Assembly (NCBI GenBank): GCA_002471195.1
Contig: DKPN01000028.1
Location: 1-30,433 of the forward strand
Reading direction: 5' to 3'
Source: Bacteroides sp. UBA7333
Lineage (GTDB): Bacteria; Bacteroidota; Bacteroidia; Bacteroidales; Bacteroidaceae
DNA length: 30,433 nucleotides
The notes under the pieces are model-generated. The model saw only the letters and a program-made list of their open reading frames with translations. It was not told where the DNA came from and made no database searches. A program made the position numbers and the translations under genes. This document shows, one piece after another, positions 17,337 through 26,436 of the stretch; positions within the stretch are counted from its first letter, which is position 1; every line of letters begins with the position of its first letter.

Positions 17337-18588
17337 ACAGACACTTTGTGCTTTTTTATTGGTATTATTCAGTGGAATAGCATTAGCTCAAAATAATACA
17401 AACTCCCCCTACACACGATATGGCTACGGAAATTTAGCTAGTCCAAATTTCGGGAATAGTAGAGCAATGGGAGGTATAGCATATGGGCTACGCGATGGAT
17501 TACAAATTAATCCGTTGAATCCTGCTTCATATACAGCTGTCGATTCATTGACCTTCATCTTTGAGGGTGGTTTTTCTATGCAAAACGATAACTTGAGTAA
17601 TGGGACGTTAAAACTGAACGTGAAAAATTCTAGTTTTGATTATCTTGCTATGCAATTTCGTATGCATCGAATGTTGTCATTGAGTGTAGGATTGTTACCA
17701 TTCTCTAACGTAGGTTATAATGTTGCACAATCTTATAGTGAAACCGAAACTTCACCTGCTTATACTAAACAATTGTATGGTGATGGTGGTTTACATCAAG
17801 TTTATGGTGGTGTTGGTTTTAAACCTTTTAAAAACCTTTCTATAGGAGCAAATATAGGCTTCTTGTGGGGTACGATTGATCGAAGTTTAACAATGATTTA
17901 TCCTTCGTTTCCTTCTTCCTCAGGAAGTGGAACTACTACTCCATCTTATACCGAAGGTACACATGTGTCCATTAAAAGTTATAAATTAGATTTGGGTATT
18001 CAATATACACAACCAATTGGCGAAAAACATTCGGTAACATTGGGAGCTGTATTCTCACCAGGTCATAATTTGTCTAATGACACATATATACAAACAACAA
18101 CAAGTGTTGTAAATACGAAAGATACAGTAGCAACGTTTGGTATCCCGACGAGCTATGGTGTCGGATTTACTTATAAATATGATAATCGCTTAACTATAGG
18201 AGCAGATTATAGTATGGAGCAATGGGGCAAAGTTACATATATGAATCAACCTGATGCCTTTTGCGATCGTACAAAAATTTCGGTGGGTGCCGAATATATA
18301 CCGTCTCACATGTCACGAAACTATTTAGGTTTGATAAAATATAGAGCTGGTGGATATTTTCAAACACCTTATTATAAAACCGAAAAAGGTGAAAGAGCAG
18401 CTCGTGAATGGGGGGTGTCAGCCGGTTTCGGTTTGCCTTTGCCACGTACGCGTTCTGTGATAAGTGTAACTGCTCAATATGTTCACATTAAAGGTTTGCA
18501 ACCTGCAATGTTAACTGAGAATGTTTTAAAACTAAGTGTCGGAATTACTTTCAATGAACGCTGGTTTATGAAACGTAAAGTTGATTAA
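17323..18588 (+). CDS. Outer-membrane beta-barrel protein, FadL/OmpP1-like
   Basis: This 421-residue protein starts at an ATG inside the end of coaX. A signal peptide (GFKQTLCAFLLVLFSGIALA, then Q) leads into a mature start NNTNSPYTRYGYGNLASP that is typical of a Bacteroidota outer-membrane family. The body alternates short strands with Gly and aromatic residues (LSLSVGLLPFSNVGYNV, LGIQYTQPIGEKHSVTLG, LTIGADYSMEQWG), as expected for a barrel of about 12-14 strands. The arrangement recalls the FadL/OmpP1 or PorV class. The substrate is unknown. It lies between coaX and a periplasmic TPR protein in the same transcript. Confidence 0.8.
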   Translation: MVGFKQTLCAFLLVLFSGIALAQNNTNSPYTRYGYGNLASPNFGNSRAMGGIAYGLRDGLQINPLNPASYTAVDSLTFIFEGGFSMQNDNLSNGTLKLNVKNSSFDYLAMQFRMHRMLSLSVGLLPFSNVGYNVAQSYSETETSPAYTKQLYGDGGLHQVYGGVGFKPFKNLSIGANIGFLWGTIDRSLTMIYPSFPSSSGSGTTTPSYTEGTHVSIKSYKLDLGIQYTQPIGEKHSVTLGAVFSPGHNLSNDTYIQTTTSVVNTKDTVATFGIPTSYGVGFTYKYDNRLTIGADYSMEQWGKVTYMNQPDAFCDRTKISVGAEYIPSHMSRNYLGLIKYRAGGYFQTPYYKTEKGERAAREWGVSAGFGLPLPRTRSVISVTAQYVHIKGLQPAMLTENVLKLSVGITFNERWFMKRKVD

Positions 18589-18624
18589 TGTAAAAATAGA
18601 GTAATAACTAAAAATATAGATACA

Positions 18625-19950
18625 ATGAAAATTAAAAACCTTTTGGCTACCATGTTACTTTCTGCTAGTACTATGGCAGTAGTAGCTCAAAATGAAACTT
18701 GTATTCCTAATAGTAGTATCGCACGTGAAGCAGTAAAAGCAGGTAACTTCAAAGATGCATATGAACCATGGAAGATTGTTATTGAAAATTGTCCAACTCT
18801 TCGCTATTATACATTTACAGATGGTTTTAATATTTTGAAGAACTTTTTGGAGACTAATAAAGATAGAAAATCTGCAGATTACCAAAAATACTTTGGCGAA
18901 TTGATGGATTTGCATGATAAACGTATGAAGTATATTCCTGAATTTTTAGCAAATAATGTAAAAGTTCCTATTTCAGTTGAAGGTGCTTTGGGTGCTAAAG
19001 CGTTGGATTATATTCAATATGCTCCTCAAATGAATCTTGATCAAGCGTATGAGTGGTTGACTACTTCTGTAAAAGCTGATAAAACAGAGTCTTCTGCTAG
19101 TGTGTTGTTTTACTTACTTGATACGTCTGCTAAACGAATGAAAAATAATCCTGCTAATAAAGAGCAATTTATTCAAGATTATTTGATGGCAACAGATTTA
19201 GCAGACCAAGCTCTTGCTACCGAAACTAAAGCTAGTGCTAAAAAAGCAATGGAAACAGTAAGAGGAAATATGGATGCTTTATTTATCAATAGTGGTGCTG
19301 CGACATGTGAATCTTTACAAGATATTTATGCCCCTAAAGTAGAAGCTGAAAAAGCGAATCTTGCTGCTTTAAAAGAAATTGTAAAAGTAATGGCTATGAT
19401 GGGCTGTAGAGATAGTGAAGCTTATCTTCAAGCTTCATTATATGCATATCAAATTGAACCTAGTGCAGATGCTGCTCAAGGTTGTGCTGCTATGGCATTT
19501 AAAAAGGGCGATATTGATGGTTCCGTTAAATTCTTTGACGAAGCAATGGAGCAAGAAACAGATAATAACAAAAAAGCAGAAATAGCTTTTAAGGCTGCTA
19601 ATGTTTTGGCTTCAGCAAAACGTTTGGCTGCTGCCCGTAATTACGCTAATAAGGCGATTAGTTTTAATCCAAACTATGGTGCGCCATATATGTTAATTGC
19701 TTCATTATATGCCGGCAATTATAAATGGTCAGATGAACCTATTTTAAATAAATGTACTTTCTTCTTAGCTATAGATAAATTGCAACGTGCCAAATCGGTA
19801 GATTCAAGTGTTGCAGAGGAAGCGAATAAATTAATACAAAGTTACTCAGCTTATACTCCTGAAGCGAAAGATCTATTTATGTTGGGTTATAAAGCAGGCG
19901 ACCGTGTTAATATAGGTGGCTGGATTGGAGAGTCTACAACTATCCGTTAA
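18625..19950 (+). CDS. Periplasmic tetratricopeptide-repeat protein
   Basis: This 441-residue protein has a signal peptide (KIKNLLATMLLSASTMAVVA, then Q). The mature protein is almost all helical. TPR-like units are visible at the N-terminus (AVKAGNFKDAYEPWKIVIEN) and near residues ~265-350 (AAMAFKKGDIDGSVKFFDEA, KAEIAFKAANVLASAKRLAA, AARNYANKAISFNPNYG). It is conserved in Bacteroidales as an unnamed TPR protein in this gene order, by my recollection. It starts 36 bp after the barrel gene and ends 3 bp before lptC, so it is probably co-transcribed and may act as a periplasmic scaffold. No enzymatic motif is visible. Confidence 0.82.
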   Translation: MKIKNLLATMLLSASTMAVVAQNETCIPNSSIAREAVKAGNFKDAYEPWKIVIENCPTLRYYTFTDGFNILKNFLETNKDRKSADYQKYFGELMDLHDKRMKYIPEFLANNVKVPISVEGALGAKALDYIQYAPQMNLDQAYEWLTTSVKADKTESSASVLFYLLDTSAKRMKNNPANKEQFIQDYLMATDLADQALATETKASAKKAMETVRGNMDALFINSGAATCESLQDIYAPKVEAEKANLAALKEIVKVMAMMGCRDSEAYLQASLYAYQIEPSADAAQGCAAMAFKKGDIDGSVKFFDEAMEQETDNNKKAEIAFKAANVLASAKRLAAARNYANKAISFNPNYGAPYMLIASLYAGNYKWSDEPILNKCTFFLAIDKLQRAKSVDSSVAEEANKLIQSYSAYTPEAKDLFMLGYKAGDRVNIGGWIGESTTIR

Positions 19951-19953
19951 AAC

Positions 19954-20595
19954 ATGTCAGAAAAGCATATTTGCTATTTGAATAAACAAACAATGAGCAT
20001 AGCAATCATCTTAAAGATGATTGCTATGCTCATGCTATTTACCTCTTGTGGCGGTAAAAATAAAATGGTAGGTGAAGCTGTAGTTGAGCGTGACTCTTTA
20101 CCATCAATGGAGACCTTAGATGTTGAAACATTTGTTTCTGATTCAGGAGTCATAAGATATCGCATTGAGGCAGATGAATGGCTTGTTTTTGATCGTAAAC
20201 GTCCTTCGCATTGGGCTTTTGAAAAAGGTTTATATTTAGAGCAGTTCGATTCAATTCATCAAGTAGAAGCAAGTATTAAAGCTGATACTGCATATTACTA
20301 CGATAAGCAGAAATTATGGAAATTAATAGGTAATGTTGATATCCAAAATAGGAAAGGTGAAAAATTTAATACTCAGCTTTTGTATTGGAATCAAACAACC
20401 GAAAAAATTTATTCCGATGAGTTTATTCGAATTGAGCAACCTGATAGGATAATTACAGGTTATGGCTTTGATTCTAATCAGCAAATGACAATTTATCAAA
20501 TCCATAATATGGAAGGTGTTTTTTATGTGGATGAAACAGAGACTCATACAACACCAGTCAATACTACTTTAAATGATTCTACTCTAAACGAATAA
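19954..20595 (+). CDS. lptC: LptC, LPS transport bridge lipoprotein
   Basis: This 213-residue protein is predicted to form part of the Lpt bridge carrying lipopolysaccharide across the periplasm. It has a lipoprotein signal (MLMLFTSCGG, Cys32) and a beta-jellyroll/OstA-like domain (RYRIEADEWLVFD, WAFEKGLYLEQFD, IKADTAYYYDKQKLWKLIGN, FNTQLLYWNQTTEKIYSD, GYGFDSN). In place of the membrane helix of E. coli LptC it has a lipobox, as is common in Bacteroidota. Two starts compete: 19954 (used here; gives a charged n-region with Lys4 and Lys11) and 19993, whose ATG would lie at the outer edge of a 41-base perfect palindrome. The 3-bp gap after the TPR gene supports 19954. Confidence 0.88.
   Translation: MSEKHICYLNKQTMSIAIILKMIAMLMLFTSCGGKNKMVGEAVVERDSLPSMETLDVETFVSDSGVIRYRIEADEWLVFDRKRPSHWAFEKGLYLEQFDSIHQVEASIKADTAYYYDKQKLWKLIGNVDIQNRKGEKFNTQLLYWNQTTEKIYSDEFIRIEQPDRIITGYGFDSNQQMTIYQIHNMEGVFYVDETETHTTPVNTTLNDSTLNE
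19993..20033 (+). repeat. 41-base perfect palindrome over the lptC signal sequence
   Basis: Arms 19993-20012 and 20014-20033 are exact 20-base reverse complements separated by one A; in RNA the loop would open to about 5 bases. It begins at an in-frame ATG (19993) and spans codons 14-27 of lptC, encoding MSIAII, LK, then MIAMLM. A run of T is lacking after it (GCTATTTACC). It could be a translational hairpin, an attenuator between the TPR gene and lptC, or a relic of an inverted duplication. Confidence 0.85.
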
Positions 20596-20606
20596 CACAA
20601 AAAATA

Positions 20607-21863
20607 ATGAATATGATAGTTTTTCTTTTGATTACGATGGCACTTTCTGCGTTCTTCTCAGGAATAGAAATTGCATTTGTGTCGGTGGATAAACTACGTT
20701 TTGAACTTGACAAAAAAAAAGGATTATCACCTCGAATATTGACAATATTTTTCAATAATCCTAACAATTTTATTTCCACAATGTTAGTTGGTAATAATAT
20801 TGCTCTTGTTATCTATGGTATTATTATGGCCAAATTAATAGGTGATAATTTATTATCTGGTCTAATTGAGAATCATTTTTTGATGGTTTTTATTCAGACG
20901 ATAATTTCAACTTTGATTATTTTAGTTACCGGCGAGTTTCTACCGAAAACACTTTTTAAAATTAATCCAAATCTTATACTCAATATTTCTGCTATACCTC
21001 TTTTTTTCTTTTATATTCTTTTGTATCCTATATCTAAATTATCATCTGGCATATCCTATCTTTTTTTACGTATTTTTGGTATGAAAGTAAATGCCGACGC
21101 CACTGCCAAGGCTTTTACTAAGATTGATCTTGACTACTTTGTACAATCTAGTATTGATAACGCTGAAAGCACTGAAGAGTTAGATGCTGAGGTGAAGATA
21201 TTTCAAAATGCATTAGACTTCTCGACTATAAAGATTCGCGATTGTATTGTGCCTCGAACCGAAGTCGTATCGGTGGATGTTACTGCCGACATTCAAGAGT
21301 TGATGGGTAAATTCATTGAGTCGGGTATTTCCAAGATTATAGTATACGATGGGAGTATAGATAACATTATTGGCTATATACATTCTTCTGAAATGTTCAG
21401 GCATCCGCAAAATTGGCAAGATAGTATAAACGATATTTCAATTGTTCCGGAAACAATGTCTGCCAATAAATTGATGCCACTTTTTATGCAACAGAAAAAA
21501 ACGTTAGCTGTTGTAGTAGATGAATTTGGTGGAACTGCTGGAATTGTAAGTTTGGAAGATTTAGTCGAAGAAATTTTTGGTGATATTGAAGATGAACATG
21601 ATAATACCGTTTATGTCTGCAAGCAGGTGAACGATAACGAATTTATACTTTCTGCACGTTTAGAAATTGAAAAAGTTAATGAAACTTTCAATATAGATTT
21701 GCCCGAATCAGATGAATATATAACAGTAGGTGGTTTAATACTTAACCATTATCAAAGTTTTCCTAAATTGCATGAAGTAATAGTCGTTGATAACTATCAA
21801 TTTAAAATTATTAAAGCCACACCAACCAAAATAGAGTTAGTGAGGTTGAAAATAGTCGATTAA
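20607..21863 (+). CDS. CNNM/CorC-type membrane protein with CBS domains
   Basis: This 418-residue protein has an N-terminal CNNM (DUF21) domain of about four membrane segments (LLITMALSAFFSGIEIAFVS, STMLVGNNIALVIYGIIM, IQTIISTLIILVTGEFLPKT, IPLFFFYILLYPISKL). A cytoplasmic pair of CBS domains follows (IRDCIVPRTEVVSVD to AVVVDEFGGTAGIVSLEDLV, then EEIFGDIEDEHD). The C-terminal CorC_HlyC domain (~340-418) contains EYITVGGLILNHYQSFP. The family is often labelled hemolysin, but evidence elsewhere points to magnesium or other cation export or homeostasis; it is not a toxin. It follows lptC by 11 bp in the same transcript. Confidence 0.92.
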   Translation: MNMIVFLLITMALSAFFSGIEIAFVSVDKLRFELDKKKGLSPRILTIFFNNPNNFISTMLVGNNIALVIYGIIMAKLIGDNLLSGLIENHFLMVFIQTIISTLIILVTGEFLPKTLFKINPNLILNISAIPLFFFYILLYPISKLSSGISYLFLRIFGMKVNADATAKAFTKIDLDYFVQSSIDNAESTEELDAEVKIFQNALDFSTIKIRDCIVPRTEVVSVDVTADIQELMGKFIESGISKIIVYDGSIDNIIGYIHSSEMFRHPQNWQDSINDISIVPETMSANKLMPLFMQQKKTLAVVVDEFGGTAGIVSLEDLVEEIFGDIEDEHDNTVYVCKQVNDNEFILSARLEIEKVNETFNIDLPESDEYITVGGLILNHYQSFPKLHEVIVVDNYQFKIIKATPTKIELVRLKIVD

Positions 21864-21918
21864 CAGAATATTTGTTTACTTTTTGTATATAAAAGTAATC
21901 GTTTGTTTGCATTTTTTG

Positions 21919-21926
21919 TATCTTCG
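21919..21926 (+). promoter_or_regulatory. Possible -7 box of the PpiD-like gene
   Basis: TATCTTCG differs from TAnnTTTG at one base and lies 55 bases before the ATG at 21982, in the 118-base gap after the CNNM gene. This may allow the foldase gene extra expression independent of the operon. Confidence 0.35.
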
Positions 21927-21981
21927 TGCTCTCAACAAATTAATCAAAATAATAATAAACAATAAATCATACTTAATCACA

Positions 21982-24120
21982 ATGGCAACATTACAAAACA
22001 TCAGATCAAAAGGTCCCTTATTGGTGATCGTTATTGGTTTAGCATTGTTTGCATTCATCGCAGGTGATGCTTGGAAAGCAATACAGCCACATCAATCACA
22101 AGACATCGGCGAAGTTTACGGAGACGCATTATCGGCTCAAGACTATCAGGCATTAGTGGAAGAATACACAGACGTAGTAAAATTTTCTTCAGGTCAAAAC
22201 GCTTTGAGCGACGAACAAACAAATCAAATTAAAGACGAAGTTTGGAGAAACTATGTTAATAACAAATTGATTGAAACTCAAGCTAAACAATTAGGTTTGA
22301 CAGTTACTCCTGCCGAAATTCAAGCTGTAATTGCTGCAGGTGTAAATCCAATGTTGCAACAAACACCTTTTCGTAATCCTCAAACCGGAGCATTTGATAA
22401 AGATATGTTGAAAAAGTTTTTGGTTGATTATTCGAAAATGGATATTAATCAAATGCCAGCTCAGTATGTTGAATATTACAGATCCATGTATAACTATTGG
22501 TCATTTATCGAAAAAACTTTAGTACAAAACATTCTTGCTGATAAATACTACAATTTGATTTCTAAATGTTTGATTTCAAATCCTATTGAAGCGCAAGATG
22601 CTTTTGATGCTCGTGTCAATCAAGCTGATCTTCTTTTAGCAGCTATACCTTACACTTCAATTCCTGACGCTGATATCACTGTAAAAGAGTCAGAAATGAA
22701 AGAATTGTATAATAAACGTAAAGAGGAGTTTAAACAATATGCTGAAACACGTGATATTAAATTTATCGATGTTCAAGTAGTTGCAAGCCCAGAAGATAAG
22801 TTGGCTATTGAAAATGAAGTATATGAGTCTGCCGAACAATTGCAGTCAACAGATTCTGACTATTCTTCTTTTGTACGCTCTGCAGGTTCAGAATATCCTT
22901 ATACTGACTTGTTTTATAACAAAACAGCATTTCCTAATGATGTAGCAGTTCGTATTGATACTGCCAAAATAGGTAAGGTTTATGGTCCTTATTATAATGT
23001 AAGTGATAACACTATCAATACTTTTAAAGTTGTAGCTAAAACAACTGCTGCCGATTCTATTGAATATCGTCAAATCCAAGTTTTTGCAGATACTCCAGCA
23101 AAAACAAAAGAATTGGCTGATAGTATTTATACTGCTATCAAAGGTGGTGCAAACTTTGCAGAAGTTGCTAAGAAATATGGTCAAGAAGGTGAAACTACAT
23201 GGTTGACTGCATCTCAATATGAAGGAGCACAACTTGATGGAGAAAACTTGAAATATATTTCTACTATTAATGGTATGAATGTTAATGAGTTGAATAATGT
23301 TGCTCTGGGACAAGCTAATGTGATTCTTCAAGTTACAAACAAAAAATCTAATAAAGATAAGTATAAAGTTGCTGTAGTGAAACGTCCTGTTGAATTTAGC
23401 AAAGAAACTTACAGACAAGCATACAACGACTTTAGTCAATTTGTTACGGCTAACAATTCATTAGACAAAATGATTAAAAATGCTGAGGAAGCAGGTTACA
23501 GATTATTGGATCGCCCTGATTTGGCTAGCTCTGAACATAATATTAGTGGTGTGAAGGGTACAAAAGATGCGCTTAAATGGGTATTTGCAGCTAAGCCAGG
23601 TGAGGTTTCTGGTTTATATGAATGTGGCGACAGTGATCATCTGTTGGTTGTAGCAGTTGAAAATATTAACACAAAAGGTTATCGTACTTTGAAACAAGTT
23701 CAAGATCAATTGAGATCTGAAATTGTAAAAGATAAAAAAGCTGCAAAGATTATGGCTGACATGGCTGCTCTTAAAGCAACTTCGTTCGATCAATACAAAG
23801 GTATGAGCAATGTCGTTACTGACTCTATACAACGTGTTTCATTTGCAGCTCCTGCATATATCCCTGCATTGCGTAGCAGTGAATCATTGGTAAGTGCTTA
23901 TGCATCTGTAGGCGAATTAAACAAAGTTAGTGCACCTATCAAAGGTAATGCAGGCGTTTATGTGCTACAAGTGTATGCAAAAGACAAACTGAATGAAACA
24001 TACAATCAATCGGCAGAAGAGCAAACATTAGAGAATATGCATGTTCGTTTTTCTAACCGCGTATTGAATGACTTATTTATGCAAGCAAATGTTGTAGATT
24101 CACGCTATCTATATTTCTAA
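21982..24120 (+). CDS. PpiD/SurA-like membrane-anchored periplasmic peptidyl-prolyl isomerase
   Basis: This encodes 712 residues from the ATG at 21982. A longer frame from 21883 would include the putative promoter and an unlikely leader, so it is rejected. One N-terminal membrane helix (LLVIVIGLALFAFIAG, residues ~13-28) anchors a large periplasmic part. A SurA_N-like chaperone region (~35-200; DEVWRNYVNNKLIETQAKQL) and PPIC-type rotamase-like regions (~340-450, RQIQVFADTPAKTKELADSI; and ~540-630, KWVFAAKPGEVSGLY) are recognisable. This is the layout of PpiD, a foldase near the Sec exit. It is the last gene of the coaX group and is followed by a strong terminator. Confidence 0.9.
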   Translation: MATLQNIRSKGPLLVIVIGLALFAFIAGDAWKAIQPHQSQDIGEVYGDALSAQDYQALVEEYTDVVKFSSGQNALSDEQTNQIKDEVWRNYVNNKLIETQAKQLGLTVTPAEIQAVIAAGVNPMLQQTPFRNPQTGAFDKDMLKKFLVDYSKMDINQMPAQYVEYYRSMYNYWSFIEKTLVQNILADKYYNLISKCLISNPIEAQDAFDARVNQADLLLAAIPYTSIPDADITVKESEMKELYNKRKEEFKQYAETRDIKFIDVQVVASPEDKLAIENEVYESAEQLQSTDSDYSSFVRSAGSEYPYTDLFYNKTAFPNDVAVRIDTAKIGKVYGPYYNVSDNTINTFKVVAKTTAADSIEYRQIQVFADTPAKTKELADSIYTAIKGGANFAEVAKKYGQEGETTWLTASQYEGAQLDGENLKYISTINGMNVNELNNVALGQANVILQVTNKKSNKDKYKVAVVKRPVEFSKETYRQAYNDFSQFVTANNSLDKMIKNAEEAGYRLLDRPDLASSEHNISGVKGTKDALKWVFAAKPGEVSGLYECGDSDHLLVVAVENINTKGYRTLKQVQDQLRSEIVKDKKAAKIMADMAALKATSFDQYKGMSNVVTDSIQRVSFAAPAYIPALRSSESLVSAYASVGELNKVSAPIKGNAGVYVLQVYAKDKLNETYNQSAEEQTLENMHVRFSNRVLNDLFMQANVVDSRYLYF

Positions 24121-24140
24121 GATAGTTTCACAATAAAATT

Positions 24141-24190
24141 AAGATGGGAGCAATTTTCTCTAAAATAAGAGAAGTTGCTCCCATCTTTTT
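24141..24190 (+). terminator. Intrinsic terminator of the coaX-ppiD group
   Basis: Arms AAGATGGGAGCAA (24141-24153) and TTGCTCCCATCTT (24175-24187) are a perfect 13-bp stem. It can be lengthened by TTCTC/GAGAA pairs inside, and the T run continues past the arm. It lies 20 bases after the stop codon. Confidence 0.9.
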
Positions 24191-24235
24191 ATTTTCTTTT
24201 ATAGATGGCTTTTCTTAAATTAATTTTTTATTATC

Positions 24236-24243
24236 TATTTTTG
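24236..24243 (+). promoter_or_regulatory. -7 box of the rlmN-secG group
   Basis: TATTTTTG is an exact TAnnTTTG match, 30 bases before the rlmN ATG at 24274 and downstream of the previous terminator. No clear -33 element is seen. Confidence 0.5.
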
Positions 24244-24273
24244 CAAGTATAAATAATTTGAATATTTACTATT

Positions 24274-25302
24274 ATGACTAATTATCCTCTTTTGGGAATG
24301 ACACTTTCTGAGTTGCAGCAATTGGTGAGAGATAAGGGAATGCCTGTTTTCACCGCTAAGCAAATAGCAACTTGGCTTTACGATAAAAAAGTGAAGTCAA
24401 TTGATGAAATGACCAATTTGTCGATTAAAAATCGTGAACAACTGAAGAAGGATTATTATGTAGGTTATAATGGTCCTTCTAGCTGTGTGAAATCAATCGA
24501 TGGTACCATCAAATATCTTTATGATATCGCTGAAAACCAGTCTGTTGAATCTGTTTATATTCCCGATCAAGATAGAGCTACTCTATGTATTTCATCACAG
24601 GTAGGCTGTAAAATGAATTGTAAGTTTTGTATGACTGGCAAACAAGGTTTTTCTGCTAATCTTACTTCTAACCAAATATTAAATCAAATATACTCATTGC
24701 CCGAAAGAGACAAGCTTACTAATATTGTTATGATGGGAATGGGAGAACCACTTGATAATTTGGATGAGGTTTTAAAAGCCCTCGAAATACTAACTTCTTC
24801 TTATGGCAATGGTTGGAGTCCAAAACGTATTACTTTATCGACGGTGGGACTTCGAAAAGGGCTGCAGCGATTTATTGAAAGCAGTGATTGTCATTTAGCT
24901 ATCAGTCTTCATTCGCCGTTCACTTCTCAGCGTGCTGCATTAATGCCGGCAGAAAAAGGAATGCCATTTACAGAAATGTTTGAATTGTTAAAAAAATATG
25001 ATTTTAGTAAACAACGTAGACTTTCGTTTGAATATATTGTTTTTAATAATGTAAACGATTCATTAATACATGCAAAAGAACTAGTTAAAATCCTAAAAGG
25101 TTTAGATTGTCGCGTTAATTTAATTCGCTTTCATGCTATTCCTAATGTTGATTTAGATGGAGCTAGTATGGAAAAAATGGTTGAATTTAGAGACTATCTA
25201 ACTTCGCATGGGGTTTTTACTACTATACGTTCATCTCGTGGAGAAGATATTTTTGCAGCATGTGGTATGTTATCGACTATGAACAAAAAGGATAAACAGT
25301 AA
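24274..25302 (+). CDS. rlmN: RlmN, 23S rRNA/tRNA adenine C2 methyltransferase
   Basis: This 342-residue radical SAM enzyme methylates C2 of A2503 in 23S rRNA, and in many bacteria A37 of some tRNAs. The iron-sulfur motif is VGCKMNCKFC (Cys112, 116, 119), followed by MTGKQGFSANLT. MMGMGEPLDN and ITLSTVGLRKGLQRF are RlmN signatures, and the substrate-linking cysteine is Cys330 in GEDIFAACG. Length is close to the ~345 average, so the gene is complete. It has its own -7 box. An 81-bp gap separates it from the DUF4837 gene, and transcription probably continues. Confidence 0.97.
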   Translation: MTNYPLLGMTLSELQQLVRDKGMPVFTAKQIATWLYDKKVKSIDEMTNLSIKNREQLKKDYYVGYNGPSSCVKSIDGTIKYLYDIAENQSVESVYIPDQDRATLCISSQVGCKMNCKFCMTGKQGFSANLTSNQILNQIYSLPERDKLTNIVMMGMGEPLDNLDEVLKALEILTSSYGNGWSPKRITLSTVGLRKGLQRFIESSDCHLAISLHSPFTSQRAALMPAEKGMPFTEMFELLKKYDFSKQRRLSFEYIVFNNVNDSLIHAKELVKILKGLDCRVNLIRFHAIPNVDLDGASMEKMVEFRDYLTSHGVFTTIRSSRGEDIFAACGMLSTMNKKDKQ

Positions 25303-25383
25303 TTTGTATTATATTTATAGTCAAATTCAAATAATATAATTTTAATATATCGTAGTTTAGTATTAAATCTAAAAACTAGCAAC

Positions 25384-26400
25384 ATGAAGAAGAGTTTATA
25401 TTACGCAATTTTTGTATTAGCAGCATTCATTTGCTTTTCATCTTGTAAAGGACGTAAAGGTGTTTTTACTCCAACTTCAAGTGGGCGTCCATATGAAATA
25501 TTAGTCGTTGTTAATCCTGTTTTATGGGAAGCACCGGCAGGTCGTGCATTGTTTGATGTTCTTGATAGTGATGTTCCTGGATTACCACAATCTGAACGCT
25601 CATTCCGTATCATGTATTCTTCTCCTCAAAATTTTGATTCTACTCTGAAGCTCATTCGCAATATCATTATCGTAGAAGTGAAAGATATTTATACCAAAGC
25701 ATCCTTTAAATATGCTAAAGATGTTTATGCCGCTCCGCAATTAATATTGACAATTCAAGCACCCAACAATGAAGAGTTGCAAGAATTTGTTGAAAAGAAT
25801 GGTCAGCAAATTATAGATTTTTTCACTAAGGCCGAAATGAATCGTCAAATGTCGATTCTCGAAACTCGCCATAATGATAACATTGCTCATATGGTTGATA
25901 GTATTTTTGACTCGAGAATTTGGTTACCTTCAGAGCTCACATCATCAAAAATCGGCAAAGATTTCTTTTGGGCTTCTACAAATAGAGGTAGTGGAGATCA
26001 AAATTTTGTTATCTATTCTTATCCTTACACCGATAAAAAATCTTTAACGCGTGAGTTTTTTATGAATAAACGTGACTCAGTGATGAAGATTAATATTCCT
26101 GGGTCTAAAGAAGGTATGTACATGTCGACAGACACCATGAGTGTAATAACGCAACCTATTAATGTACAAGGAAAATATGCTTTAGAATCTCGTGGCTTAT
26201 GGCGTGTAAAAGGCGATTTCATGGGTGGCCCATTTGTTTCGCATACACGTATAGATACAGTTAATAACCGTGTTGTTACAGCCGAAGTATTTGTGTATTC
26301 ACCCGATAAACTTAAACGCAACTTAATGCGTATGTTAGAGTCTTCGTTATACACTTTGCGTTTGCCGGGTGTCAACAGCAACGAAGTCAATAATAATTAA
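25384..26400 (+). CDS. DUF4837 family lipoprotein
   Basis: This 338-residue protein has a lipoprotein signal (KKSLYYAIFVLAAFICFSSC, Cys21) followed by a mature part matching DUF4837, a Bacteroidota family of unknown function. Recognisable stretches are SSGRPYEILVVVNPVLWE at the N-terminus, LPQSERSFRIMYSSP, FFWASTNRGSGDQNFVIYSY in the middle and RGLWRVKGDFMGGPFVSHT near the end. No catalytic motif is visible. It stands between rlmN and pdxA (36-bp gap), and the last residues (LPGVNSNEVNNN) look like an unstructured tail. Location is presumably periplasmic or outer-membrane. Confidence 0.87.
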   Translation: MKKSLYYAIFVLAAFICFSSCKGRKGVFTPTSSGRPYEILVVVNPVLWEAPAGRALFDVLDSDVPGLPQSERSFRIMYSSPQNFDSTLKLIRNIIIVEVKDIYTKASFKYAKDVYAAPQLILTIQAPNNEELQEFVEKNGQQIIDFFTKAEMNRQMSILETRHNDNIAHMVDSIFDSRIWLPSELTSSKIGKDFFWASTNRGSGDQNFVIYSYPYTDKKSLTREFFMNKRDSVMKINIPGSKEGMYMSTDTMSVITQPINVQGKYALESRGLWRVKGDFMGGPFVSHTRIDTVNNRVVTAEVFVYSPDKLKRNLMRMLESSLYTLRLPGVNSNEVNNN

Positions 26401-26436
26401 GTCATCATATTAACGCAACGAATAAAATTACTATAT

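Noticed and set aside
20607..21863. Reading the CNNM/CBS protein as a hemolysin or toxin
   Set aside because: The hemolysin label is historical; the domains are those of cation-homeostasis membrane proteins.
22888..23439. 183-residue minus-strand frame rich in Phe, Cys, Ser and Ile
   Set aside because: It lies inside the PpiD-like gene and its odd composition is what reverse reading of that coding sequence gives; no independent evidence.
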